DNA of 32,536 nt, taken from NCBI GenBank assembly GCA_903904655.1, contig CAIVDK010000351.1:1-32536 (forward strand). Direction: 5' to 3'. Origin of the DNA: an uncultured delta proteobacterium (GTDB taxonomy: Bacteria > Desulfobacterota > Syntrophia > Syntrophales > Smithellaceae). A model generated the notes under the pieces. The model searched no databases. It saw only the letters and a program-made list of their open reading frames with translations, and was not told the origin of the DNA. A program made the translations under genes and the position numbers. Shown one piece after another: positions 8,132-16,417 of this stretch. Each line of letters opens with the position of its first letter. Within the stretch, counting starts at the first letter, position 1.

Positions 8132-9079
8132 TCAAAGGCTGCAAGTCTGGAACTCTAATGGTTCCAGAATGTTTAATTTCTTGCGTTTGAGGTATTCCGG
8201 AAAACCATACAGGCGTTTCCCGCGATACGCCATCACCACCGCGCCTGCCGGACAGTTATTCAGGCAACCGAAGCAGGCCAGGCATTTATCGCGATCCACA
8301 AATTGTTTCTCCGGATGGATAGCGGCTACCGGACATTTTTTCACGCAGGTCCGACAGTTGATGCATTGGGCGGCATCGACGGTGTGTTCACTGATCGCTT
8401 TCTTGTTGAGCCAGACCAAAGGCAGCATCCGCACCATTTCCCGGAGCGCGATTTCGGAAGCATAGGAAACCGGTTGGCCTCGTTTGACTCTCTCCAGAAC
8501 CTGCCTGGTGAAGTTCCGCACCTGATTGTAAGTGGCCTCATTGGGCAGATGTTGGCCCGATCGCTGGTTGGCACTGTCCCAGTCCGGCGTGGGATAGGCC
8601 GGAATACTACGAAAGGCGTCCATGTCCACGGGAACCCCTTCCTTTTCCGCTAAAAGATGAAGGATATGACACAGGGCGTTATGCTGATTGCCTTCCGGCC
8701 CGCCGAAAGACACGAACGCAGCTACAGGCGTTCCCGTAATTTTCGGCATCGCGCCCAGCCAGTCGCTGACATTAGAAGGAATATCGTAATAAAAAACCGG
8801 CGAGCCGATCAGGATTAGATCATAATCCGCCAGGCGTTTTTTATCGAAGCTCCGCATGTCGGCCAGATCTGCCGTCAACCCCCCGTCTTTCAGGATACAG
8901 GCCATCAGTCTTCCATAGCGGCTGGTAAATCCCGATTGACTGTAACACAAAACAAGCGCACGTTTCGGATTGCGGGTTTTCAATTCCCGTTGGATCGCCC
9001 TCGCCTGTGCGGGAAGCGGCAGGCTTAAAGCGGCGTAGAGCATGGCGCTTTTTTTAATAAAGTTGCGTCTGTTTTCCAT
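8132..9079 (-). CDS. EFR1-type flavodoxin/ferredoxin fusion with Tat-like leader
   Basis: Predicted electron-transfer protein of 315 residues. The leader NRRNFIKKSAM followed by a hydrophobic stretch ending PAQARA (to about residue 28) resembles a Tat signal. Next is a flavodoxin-like domain (ALVLCYSQSGFTSRYG, residues 41-56, the FMN phosphate loop; LIGSPVFYYDIPSNV, 90-104). The C-terminus has two [4Fe-4S] motifs: Cys239, 242, 245, 249-Pro and Cys266, 269, 272, 276-Pro. This matches the EFR1 family architecture. Export is unusual for a flavodoxin-ferredoxin, and the leader could instead be a membrane anchor. Partner enzymes are unknown; it lies downstream of the paaK-ACT group. Confidence 0.8.
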   Translation of the reverse strand: MENRRNFIKKSAMLYAALSLPLPAQARAIQRELKTRNPKRALVLCYSQSGFTSRYGRLMACILKDGGLTADLADMRSFDKKRLADYDLILIGSPVFYYDIPSNVSDWLGAMPKITGTPVAAFVSFGGPEGNQHNALCHILHLLAEKEGVPVDMDAFRSIPAYPTPDWDSANQRSGQHLPNEATYNQVRNFTRQVLERVKRGQPVSYASEIALREMVRMLPLVWLNKKAISEHTVDAAQCINCRTCVKKCPVAAIHPEKQFVDRDKCLACFGCLNNCPAGAVVMAYRGKRLYGFPEYLKRKKLNILEPLEFQTCSL

Positions 9080-9116
9080 GCAGTTCCTTGCCGGGCATCT
9101 TTCAATTGTTTACCGG

Positions 9117-9265
9117 TCAATGTTTATTTTTCTCGCGGCCGATGCGAATTAAATACCTCAGCAGAAATGTGCCGATGCCCAGCGCCTGATCCTCGCTAAA
9201 GCGCTTTTCGCGTCGGTCAGTCTTTCCTGATCAGTCTCTTTCCAGTTAAATATCATATCATTCAT
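9117..9265 (-). pseudogene. possible small ORF interrupted by a frameshift
   Basis: From ATG 9265 (or 9256, with AAGG at better distance) one frame reads MNDMIFNWKETDQERLTD and then soon meets a stop. The next frame continues from about 9208 as DRREKRFSEDQALGIGTFLL, then RYLIRIGREKNKH and a stop at 9117. Joined, they would give a small protein of about 50 residues with a basic amphipathic end. This could be a decayed gene or a sequencing indel. It sits between the CQLGxF-repeat protein and the flavodoxin/ferredoxin gene, all on the minus strand. No homologue is recognised. Confidence 0.3.
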
Positions 9266-9303
9266 CCTTCATGAAAGTCCGGGCCGTGAATCTTCCCGTA
9301 AAT

Positions 9304-9738
9304 TCAGAAAGCGCCGAGCTGACAGGGTTTGACTTTAATTTTCAGTTTCTCACAGGCGGCGCAGAGATCCGCTCGTTTGATCTGAAGTTTGTCCGCGATT
9401 TCCCAGGCCGCAATGCAGGAAAGCCGCTCATTAACCAGCGCCGCCGTAATGTTTTTTTCCAGCTCAGGCGAAATAGATTCGGCAGCCTGCACCAACTTTT
9501 TCTTTCCATCGTAACCGAAAAGCCCCAACTGGCACTGAACAATATTGATATTGAGCATATCGATGGCCACACCGATTTCACTCATCGGCGTATTCTTTGT
9601 CTGAGACATTTTTTCCGCCGCCTTGCAGGCAATGTTGTTGTCTGTAACCTGCTTAAGGATTTCCTGTTTCAAATCTTCGGGCACCTTCGTGCCTACCGGA
9701 TGCTTTTCGAAAAATTTGCCTTTGTCCTGATGTGCCAT
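9304..9738 (-). CDS. uncharacterised protein with two CQLGxF modules
   Basis: 144-residue soluble protein. It consists of a short lead and two related modules: residues 27-74 (ILKQVTDNNIACKAAEKM... to VQCQLGLF) and 97-144 (ITAALVNERLSCIAAWEIAD... to VKPCQLGAF). Each has a Cys early in a helix (Cys38, Cys108), a following helix pair and a terminal CQLG-x-F with a second Cys (Cys69, Cys139). The pattern resembles a small winged-helix fold (CxxAxxIAxxLxIxxxxLxxAxxxLxIKV) and could bind metal or DNA. This is inference. A good RBS (GAGGATAAAACT) precedes the ATG. It lies 13 nt after the ACT-domain gene, so the two are likely cotranscribed with paaK. Confidence 0.75.
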   Translation of the reverse strand: MAHQDKGKFFEKHPVGTKVPEDLKQEILKQVTDNNIACKAAEKMSQTKNTPMSEIGVAIDMLNINIVQCQLGLFGYDGKKKLVQAAESISPELEKNITAALVNERLSCIAAWEIADKLQIKRADLCAACEKLKIKVKPCQLGAF

Positions 9739-9751
9739 AGTTTTATCCTCA

Positions 9752-10207
9752 TTAATACTTCATGTAGTGGAACGGCTCTACCGCCGACAGGGATTCTGTA
9801 TCCAGTGTTTTAAATCCATTCTTTTCCACGAGCTTTTCCGTTTTTTCGATTTGATCCACATCCACGACAAATACAGCTCTGGCCGAGCTTTCAAGCACAA
9901 AACCATAAGCGTTGTTGATATTGATCCCTTCCCGATACAAAAGCTGCATTAGCTTATCCAATCCGCCCGGCTTATCGGGAATCAGCACGGCCAAAACGCT
10001 CTTCAGATGCACCGTCATGCCTGTATCCGTCAGCGCTTTTTCCGCGCTCTGCGGGTCGTCGACGATCAAATTGATCACCCCGAACGTATCGGAAGTCGAT
10101 ATGGTTGTCGCCCGGATGCTGATTTTGGCCTTGGCCAGAACGCTCGTGACATGAGCCAATTTTCCCGGTTTATCTTCCGCAAAAACAGAAAGCTGATAAG
10201 CAATCAT
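9752..10207 (-). CDS. tandem ACT-domain protein
   Basis: 151 residues made of two ACT domains: QLSVFAEDKPGKLAHVTSVL (about 5-24) and VLAVLIPDKPGGLDKLMQLL (about 71-90). Each has the typical beta-alpha-beta start with Asp-Lys-Pro-Gly at the ligand-binding turn. ACT domains bind amino acids or related small molecules. Genes of this kind often sit beside phenylacetate-CoA ligases in anaerobes. Here paaK stops just 16 nt upstream, which implies a shared transcript and perhaps allosteric control of the ligase. The RBS is GAGGGGG, 5 nt from the ATG. Confidence 0.85.
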   Translation of the reverse strand: MIAYQLSVFAEDKPGKLAHVTSVLAKAKISIRATTISTSDTFGVINLIVDDPQSAEKALTDTGMTVHLKSVLAVLIPDKPGGLDKLMQLLYREGININNAYGFVLESSARAVFVVDVDQIEKTEKLVEKNGFKTLDTESLSAVEPFHYMKY

Positions 10208-10223
10208 AATTTCCCCCTCGAAT

Positions 10224-11522
10224 TTATTCTTTTCGGTTGTCGATTACCCTGACTGCCTTCCCTTCCCCTTTCGGAATGCTGTCGGGTTCGACCAATTCGA
10301 CTTTCGGCGTGATTAAGATTTCGCCTTTTAATTCCTCAATGATTTTCTTTTTTAATTTTTCCAGCTGTTTCAAATCGCCGGAAAAATATTGCTTGCCCAC
10401 TTCCACCTTTACGGTCATGTCGTCATTGTACCCTTCTCTGGTTAAAATGATCAGGAAGTTTGTGCCGACACCCGGAATGTCCATCAGCTTCTTTTCGATC
10501 TGCATCGGGAAAATATTCACGCCCTTGAGGATCAGCATATCGTCCGATCTGCCCTTGATCCTTTCGATCCGGCGATGCGTCCGTCCGCAGGCACAGGGTT
10601 CCGGGATAATCCGGGTCAAATCCTTGGTGCGGTAACGGATGAGCGGCATACCCTCTTTCTGCAAAGATGTCATAACCAGTTCACCTTCCTCGCCGTCGGG
10701 AACCGGTTGCAGCGTTTTCGAATCAATAATTTCCACCAGGAAACTGTCTTCCCAGATATGCATGCCTTCCTGGTAGGGGCATTCAAAGGCCACACCCGGC
10801 CCGTTCATTTCGGAAAGGCCGTAGGAATTGAATGCCTTATAGCCGTATATTTCTTCGATCTTTTTGCGCATCTTTTCCGTGTGCGGCTCCGCGCCCAGGA
10901 AAGCGATTTTTACGGACGTGTCTTTGCGCGGATCAAGCTTCAGTTCATCAAAAACCGTGGACAGATGCAGGGCGTAGCTGGGGATGACATGAACTGCCGT
11001 GGTGGTAAAATCACGCATCAACTGAATCTGGCGTTTGGAGTTGCCGGCGCCCGCCGGAATAACCAGTGCGCCAATTTTTTCAGCGCCGTAATGAAATCCC
11101 AGACCACCCGTAAAAAGTCCATAGGTCATCATGTTTTGAAAGATATCGCCTTTGCGCATACCGGCCATGTAGAGGCATCGCGCCAACAGATTCGTCCAGA
11201 CGGCGATATCTTTGGCGGTGTGAAAGACGACCGTCGCCCGACCGGTCGTTCCCGATGACGAGTGCATTCGCACCAGTTCGTCTTTTGGTACAGCGGTAAA
11301 ACCGTACGGCCAGTGTTCGCGCAAATCGTCCTTGGTCGTAAACGGAAACTTGGTGATATCCAAAAGGGATTTCACCGAGCTTACACCAATCCCCTTTTCC
11401 TGGAATGTTTTGCCGTAATAATAAGATTTTTCCGCTTTGATAAGCGTATCCTGAAGCGCAACCAGTTGCGCCGCTTCCAGTTTGGAACGATCCATGGTCT
11501 CTACTTCTTTTTCCCAGTACAT
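10224..11522 (-). CDS. paaK: phenylacetate-CoA ligase
   Basis: Adenylate-forming enzyme that activates phenylacetate (or another aryl acid) with ATP and CoA, in the cytoplasm. The 432 residues include the P-loop SSSGTTGRATV (88-98), GLSEMNGPGV, the conserved IRYRTKDLTR and the hinge/C-terminal subdomain with GRSDDMLILKGVNIFP. The ending GEGKAVRVIDNR is normal for PaaK. The ATG at 11522 has GGAGG at good spacing. Downstream come an ACT-domain gene and the CQLGxF-repeat gene. In an anaerobe the substrate might be phenylacetate from Phe/aryl degradation or a related arylcarboxylate; sequence alone does not decide. Confidence 0.9.
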   Translation of the reverse strand: MYWEKEVETMDRSKLEAAQLVALQDTLIKAEKSYYYGKTFQEKGIGVSSVKSLLDITKFPFTTKDDLREHWPYGFTAVPKDELVRMHSSSGTTGRATVVFHTAKDIAVWTNLLARCLYMAGMRKGDIFQNMMTYGLFTGGLGFHYGAEKIGALVIPAGAGNSKRQIQLMRDFTTTAVHVIPSYALHLSTVFDELKLDPRKDTSVKIAFLGAEPHTEKMRKKIEEIYGYKAFNSYGLSEMNGPGVAFECPYQEGMHIWEDSFLVEIIDSKTLQPVPDGEEGELVMTSLQKEGMPLIRYRTKDLTRIIPEPCACGRTHRRIERIKGRSDDMLILKGVNIFPMQIEKKLMDIPGVGTNFLIILTREGYNDDMTVKVEVGKQYFSGDLKQLEKLKKKIIEELKGEILITPKVELVEPDSIPKGEGKAVRVIDNRKE

Positions 11523-11598
11523 TTAATCCTCCAGAAAACATACATTTGGATCTTTTCTACAATGATGACGTCCTTTTATCAAGGCAAATCTCAGGCGC

Positions 11599-12486
11599 TC
11601 AGACCCGCACATAACGATTGTCTTTCTTCATAATTCTACCCTGCCCGAGTAAATAGTCTAAGTGCTTGCCGATTAAAACCTTTTCGTTGAATTCAAAAAA
11701 CTCTTTCGGCTCGCGCGGCTTGCCGTAAATCAGCCAGGCGGAGCAAATCTCCCCAAGCGTTTTCGGCTGCTCCAGAAAGGACAGGAGTTTATTTTCCCGC
11801 TCATAAACAATGTTTTCATAGGCATCCCAGAGCGATCCGGGATTTTCTTCATAAAGTCCCGAATTGTGTGCGGCCACCCATCTTCGGGCGGGAATTGCTT
11901 TGAGTTTACGGATGGAGGCAATTGTCTCTTCAATGCTGGAGGCCACATCCCCATACCAGGGACCAAACGACGTCAGATCGTAATCCCCGAGGAAAAGAAG
12001 TTCTTCCTCAGGAAAAAAGAAAGACAGGTGTCCCGGGGTATGCCCCGGCGTGGCAATGATCTGGACGGAAAGCCCGCCCAGATCAATCGTTTCATCATCT
12101 GCAAGAAAACGCGCTTGGGATATTGGCTGATAGTTAAATTCTTCGATCATGATTTTTTCCCAATAGCCGCGCTGATCGGGACTTTGTAAACCATACCAAT
12201 CCAGGAACACATCAAGATCCGTCAGCGGCGGAAAATCACGCCCGGAGATCCATAACGGACAGTTCTCAAAGAGATTCAGATAGCGGATGTGATCTTCATG
12301 CCAGTGCGAAAGCCAGACCCAATCGACGCCTTCATCTTTTAAGCACATCAGCTTTTCCTGGGAGCACGCGGGATCGATAATCACCCGTGTCTTGTCCCCT
12401 TGCAAATACAGAGAATGATTAAAAGGGTACTTCCCCCCGTTGTCACCGTAAACAAAACGAATCCGCCCAAACTGACGATCCTGCAT
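11599..12486 (-). CDS. MBL-fold metallo-hydrolase
   Basis: Metallo-beta-lactamase fold protein of 295 residues. Metal ligands are visible: HWHEDH (61-66), the second-shell His in TPGHTPGHL, Asp in GDYDLTSFG and His in AAHNSG. The C-terminal 70 residues are helical and wHTH-like (LGEICSAWLIYGKPREP, then LGQGRIMKKDNRYVRV), as seen in LACTB2-like or glyoxalase-II-like relatives. The substrate is unknown. It lies 76 nt upstream of paaK on the same strand, so a link to CoA-thioester metabolism is possible but not shown. Confidence 0.85.
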   Translation of the reverse strand: MQDRQFGRIRFVYGDNGGKYPFNHSLYLQGDKTRVIIDPACSQEKLMCLKDEGVDWVWLSHWHEDHIRYLNLFENCPLWISGRDFPPLTDLDVFLDWYGLQSPDQRGYWEKIMIEEFNYQPISQARFLADDETIDLGGLSVQIIATPGHTPGHLSFFFPEEELLFLGDYDLTSFGPWYGDVASSIEETIASIRKLKAIPARRWVAAHNSGLYEENPGSLWDAYENIVYERENKLLSFLEQPKTLGEICSAWLIYGKPREPKEFFEFNEKVLIGKHLDYLLGQGRIMKKDNRYVRV

Positions 12487-12716
12487 CTTATGACCTCCCG
12501 TAAAAATTGCTCGACACTATAGAAAATTCTCCATTCGATTTCCTCCCGATCAGCCCTTCCTTATCGCATCAAAAATGTATGATCCGACCTATGCTGAAAT
12601 TATACCCTGTAATCATAGCACTCAAGATGTAATTTCAATGCTCGTTTTGAGCCGTATAAAAACCGGTTGAGATTTTTCTCTGACTTTTTTTAATCCTCGT
12701 AATCCTTAAAACATTT

Positions 12717-15700
12717 CTACCGTCCCAAAATCACGTCTCCTGTATCCGTGATGAGCTTTTCCGGCAATTGAAAAAGTCGCCGAAAAGTATCCAGCGTTCC
12801 TTTGGCCAGCGACCGCACCGGCATGGGACTCACATTGGGGTCATCCCAATTTCCATCAACTTTGAAATGGACGGTAATGAGATGACCGCCTTCGTCGGTG
12901 AGAACCCACCCCGCAATGGGAATTCTCGCCGCGATACGATCCAGGGTTTGCAGCGGATGCACGCCGACAATGTTGTCCAATTTCTTTTTCAGCAGATCAA
13001 CTTTCCCCACACCCGAAATCTGCATGGCATCGCTGTCGATGAGGAAATCGTCCGAGGATAAGACGCCGTTCTTGAGCAACAGACCTGCTGTGATCGACGT
13101 ATAGGGCATCCCGTCTTTTGCCATATCCGGCAGCTGAAATTTCAGCAATTGAGAGACATTGAGCAGCGAGAATATTTTGGAAAATACGGAAAACTTTTGC
13201 AGGACGCCCTTTTCAGCTCTGACCTTAAAAGTGCCAGTCGCTGTCTTCGTAAAATCGTTCATAATGCTTCCTGTAGCGGTCACATCTCCCGCAAGCGACA
13301 TTTTTCCGGTCAGCGTACGGTCTCCAATATCCAGGAGTGCCTTGAACTTTTCCAGCGATATTTTATCAAGGGAAAAATTTGCCTGATATCGGTTCTGGCC
13401 ATCGGGACGAATCTCCACCCTGCCCTTTCCCTTGAGGCTTCCATCGAGAACGCCTGCTTCCAATGTCTCGATAGACAGAATTCCCTGACTATATTTGAAC
13501 CCGGCGCCTAGTTTTTTGAAATCAAAGCCGTTGAATACACCGGCATCCACACGCAGGGTCAAGTCCAGCTCTATCTTGGAAGGAGAATTATCGCCTTGCT
13601 TTGAATACTCCAAGGTCATCAGGCGAGCAACATCATCCGAATGGATATACGGGGAATTCAGGGTTAGAACGATCTTCGGCTCAGCAAAATCCGGAACATC
13701 CCCTGAAAAATTAAAAATGGACTTTCCCAGTGAGAGCGAAAGCCGGTCCACATGGAAGCGGCTATCTCCGACGGCAATTTGTCCCTTCATATTTTGAAAG
13801 CTGACGTCGCCTTCCGGGGCAGACAATCCCACATCTGTGGCCTTGAGCAGTGGCGTATCGAATTGACAGGTGACTTTCGCCTTGCGGAAATTTCGCATCC
13901 TGCATTTCCCCTGAATAACGCTGTCGCCAATGCGTGCTTTGATCAGCGATGTTTCCATTTTGTTGCCTTTGAAGGCAACCACGCCTGTTAACCCACTTAT
14001 CGGCTTAACCGCATCCGCAGGCTTAAACGCAACGTTGGTCAATGAAACAGTACCATTCCAAAGGAAAGAACCCGACTCGCGAGGATCGCTGCGACCGGTC
14101 ATATCGATCAGACAGGACCCGACAGGATCAAATTTCCGCAACCCCGACAGAATCGAGACGGCTTCGCGGATATCAAACGTATTGGACCGAACGTTCAGCG
14201 ATAGGGATTCCTTTCCCGAGAAGCGATAGGTGGCGGAGCCGTTTAAGGTCACCGGCGACAAATCATATTTAAAGGAAGAAACACTAACAGCATTCTTGTT
14301 CAGAATGATTTCGGCGGAAAGTTGATTTTGTTTCGCCTTGGGTTTTTCCATGACATCCAGATACGCATAGCCGGCCTGGGTCAGATCCCAGCGGGCGCTG
14401 ATCTGGTAATTCTCAGTCGGACCCTTTCCCGAGAGATGAAGCGTTGAAGGCCCGTCAAAGGCGAGATTGCTATTTTTATCTTTTCCTAAAAACCATAGGA
14501 CCTCATCACGGGCGGGCTGAAGGGTCATGTTAACGGCGTAGATGACAGGCGGCGGCAGGGCAAAATCGGAAATGCCACCGTCGAGCTTGCAGGGCGACGT
14601 ACCAAAACGGCCCGTCATATTCCGTAGTGAAAACCGTCTGTTTTTCAGTTCCAGCACACCGCTGATGTCCTGAAAGTCAGGGGTCTTGTCACCGACGCCG
14701 ACCACAAAAACGCCTTTATTGACTTCCGCCAGGATGGAAAGGATACCGGCATTTTCTTGTTTCATTATGTCGGCAATCTCGCTTAGCCTGCCTGCGAGCT
14801 TTCCTTCGACCAGGCGGAAGTCGCCGCCCGTGACGTGATCCTCAATGAAACGCCCAACCCCTTGAGGAATGATTCCCCAGGGGATATAAGATTGCATTTC
14901 TGTAAGCGGGAAGGCGGCGGTTGCGGCGGTTGCTGTGAGCAGAGGATCTTCCTTATCCATGTCCTGGATGGCAAAGCGGCAGGCGACAGCAATGCGATCA
15001 ACCACCAGACGGGTAACGTCCAAGTTAAGATGGCCGGCATTGCGCGTTAAGACGTAATCGACATGGACAGTCCGCGGATGCAAAGGCTTCCGGAAAACAT
15101 GCGGATAGTGCAGCAGGGCGTCTTTCACCGTAATGGTTCCTTTCGATGTGAGCTGCGAGACAGTTCCCGAAATCGTCGTCTGCAAATCCAGCCGTCCAGC
15201 CAATTGTTCGATAGACACATGACCGCGCAGGTAAGGCTGGTAATGATTGATATCCATTCCCGTCAATCGGATGGACGCATCCAGTGTGCCCTCCTCAATC
15301 GGTTTTTCGGAAGGAGAGGGGCGAAAGGTTCCCTCAATCGAAAGCGCTCCCTGATTTTTATTTTCGTTGAGGGTGGCTGTGATACTGAAACGGGACGTTT
15401 TGCTAAAAAGCCGCGGATCGATCCGGCATTGCAGATTAGTAAGCGAGGTCGTAAGACCTGCCGCGCCTGCCGTCTGGTCGGTAAAGATCAGCACACCTTT
15501 CTCAATGGTGATTTTCCGCAGATCCAGAGTCATCTCCGGTTTCTCTTGTCGATTCAGAAGATCGGCAATATTCAGAATACCTGCCTGATCCCGCTTCAAT
15601 GACAATCGAGGTTGATCGAGAATAGATTCCCGAAGAACCACGCGCTTTACCAAAAGAGGAAGAAGATCCACCCGGAAAGAAGCGGTGCCCACATGGAGTA

Positions 15701-15968
15701 AATCGGAGGACCGGTCTTTATCCCGGATCACAAGATTGGTGAATTGTAACGCCAGCCCATTGCGGAGCGTCAGCGTGGCTTTTCCCTTTTCATAAGTAAC
15801 ATCGCGATCCAATGCGTTGCCCGCGCCTGTCGTGATTTTTTCCCGAAACGTATCGAGTTGTGACAACTGGTAGGACGCATAAAACCACGCACCCGCTAAC
15901 AGCGAAACAAGCACGATGAGCGCGATGGCGGCTATCAGGAGACCTTTGATCAGGGCACGTTTTTTCAT
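12717..15968 (-). CDS. AsmA-family inner-membrane protein (AsmA-like C-terminal domain)
   Basis: 1083-residue protein with an N-terminal membrane anchor (hydrophobic at about residues 9-31, preceded by KKR). A long periplasmic part of repetitive beta-strand character follows, rich in LNG/GSGTI/LSGKG/GTVS-type segments. The C-terminal region (IETLEAGVLDGSLKGKGRVE, GTFKVRAEKGVLQKF, ISGVGKVDLLKKKLDNIVGVHPL) is typical of AsmA/YhdP-like proteins. These form bridges that help move phospholipids between inner and outer membranes. The ATG 15968 begins MKKRALIKGL. It stands alone, with intergenic DNA on both sides. Family assignment is confident; the particular paralogue is not. Confidence 0.85.
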   Translation of the reverse strand: MKKRALIKGLLIAAIALIVLVSLLAGAWFYASYQLSQLDTFREKITTGAGNALDRDVTYEKGKATLTLRNGLALQFTNLVIRDKDRSSDLLHVGTASFRVDLLPLLVKRVVLRESILDQPRLSLKRDQAGILNIADLLNRQEKPEMTLDLRKITIEKGVLIFTDQTAGAAGLTTSLTNLQCRIDPRLFSKTSRFSITATLNENKNQGALSIEGTFRPSPSEKPIEEGTLDASIRLTGMDINHYQPYLRGHVSIEQLAGRLDLQTTISGTVSQLTSKGTITVKDALLHYPHVFRKPLHPRTVHVDYVLTRNAGHLNLDVTRLVVDRIAVACRFAIQDMDKEDPLLTATAATAAFPLTEMQSYIPWGIIPQGVGRFIEDHVTGGDFRLVEGKLAGRLSEIADIMKQENAGILSILAEVNKGVFVVGVGDKTPDFQDISGVLELKNRRFSLRNMTGRFGTSPCKLDGGISDFALPPPVIYAVNMTLQPARDEVLWFLGKDKNSNLAFDGPSTLHLSGKGPTENYQISARWDLTQAGYAYLDVMEKPKAKQNQLSAEIILNKNAVSVSSFKYDLSPVTLNGSATYRFSGKESLSLNVRSNTFDIREAVSILSGLRKFDPVGSCLIDMTGRSDPRESGSFLWNGTVSLTNVAFKPADAVKPISGLTGVVAFKGNKMETSLIKARIGDSVIQGKCRMRNFRKAKVTCQFDTPLLKATDVGLSAPEGDVSFQNMKGQIAVGDSRFHVDRLSLSLGKSIFNFSGDVPDFAEPKIVLTLNSPYIHSDDVARLMTLEYSKQGDNSPSKIELDLTLRVDAGVFNGFDFKKLGAGFKYSQGILSIETLEAGVLDGSLKGKGRVEIRPDGQNRYQANFSLDKISLEKFKALLDIGDRTLTGKMSLAGDVTATGSIMNDFTKTATGTFKVRAEKGVLQKFSVFSKIFSLLNVSQLLKFQLPDMAKDGMPYTSITAGLLLKNGVLSSDDFLIDSDAMQISGVGKVDLLKKKLDNIVGVHPLQTLDRIAARIPIAGWVLTDEGGHLITVHFKVDGNWDDPNVSPMPVRSLAKGTLDTFRRLFQLPEKLITDTGDVILGR

Positions 15969-16168
15969 AGTCGCTTACAGTCTAAAGTATTTCAAGATTA
16001 TATACGCAATTAATATGTCTGGATAAAAATTGTCATAACGACATGATCATATACTACAGTCAGCGCCCGATTTATTTCAACAAAAAACTGGAGATATTTT
16101 CTTAACAACCACAATAGACAAAAAGCGGAAACCCTTGCGTCTCTCAATATACTGAGGTTCAACCGCAT
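15969..16168. other. intergenic DNA, nothing recognised
   Basis: AT-rich stretch upstream of the AsmA-like gene that presumably holds its promoter. No convincing -35/-10 pair, RNA gene or ORF was found. The decayed YggT-like frame starts at its right end. Confidence 0.4.
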
Positions 16169-16332
16169 ATGGCTAACCCACGACTGAACCGTTATGCCGC
16201 GGCACCAAGGTTGTGTGGTATATTCTAGGTCTCATCGAAGTGATATTGGCGTTGCGATTTGTCTTAAAGCTGCTTTGGGGTTATGGCTATGCTGGACACA
16301 AATATCGAAAACCAGCCGAACAATCGCGTTAA
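16169..16332 (+). pseudogene. frameshifted remnant of a small YggT-like membrane protein
   Basis: ATG 16169 is preceded by GAGG and opens as MANPRLNRYAAAPR before a stop at 16226. A second frame starting around 16211 reads VVWYILGLIEVILALRFVLK, then LLWGYGYAGHKYRKPAEQSR and a stop at 16330. VWYILGxIExxLAxRFxLKLL is the first transmembrane segment typical of small YggT-family-like proteins. Two frames are needed and the second membrane segment is absent, so I read this as a truncated, frameshifted remnant. A sequencing indel would explain the shift but not the short end. Confidence 0.45.
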
Positions 16333-16334
16333 TT

Positions 16335-16400
16335 AAAAAATCTCCGCTAATGCCATCCCAATGACGCGAACTGAGCCAACCGGAACGGACATTAGGGAGA
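16335..16400 (-). terminator. terminator-like hairpin after the beta-oxidation pair
   Basis: Read on the minus strand, TCTCC-CTAATG (from 16400) pairs with CATTAG-C-GGAGA (ending 16341). The stem is about 11 bp with one bulge and a loop of nearly 40 nt, followed directly by six T (16340-16335). It lies 17 nt past the stop of the 3-hydroxyacyl-CoA dehydrogenase gene. The large loop makes it imperfect as an intrinsic terminator. Confidence 0.45.
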
Positions 16401-16417
16401 ATTGTTTTAGGGCGATA

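Noticed and set aside
12487-12716. 32-residue plus-strand ORF starting MYDPTYAEII
   Set aside because: No RBS, no recognisable family and no conserved context; likely chance in an intergenic gap.
16205-16230. Programmed ribosomal frameshift site in the YggT-like remnant
   Set aside because: No slippery heptamer or downstream structure stands out, and the protein lacks its second helix; decay is simpler.
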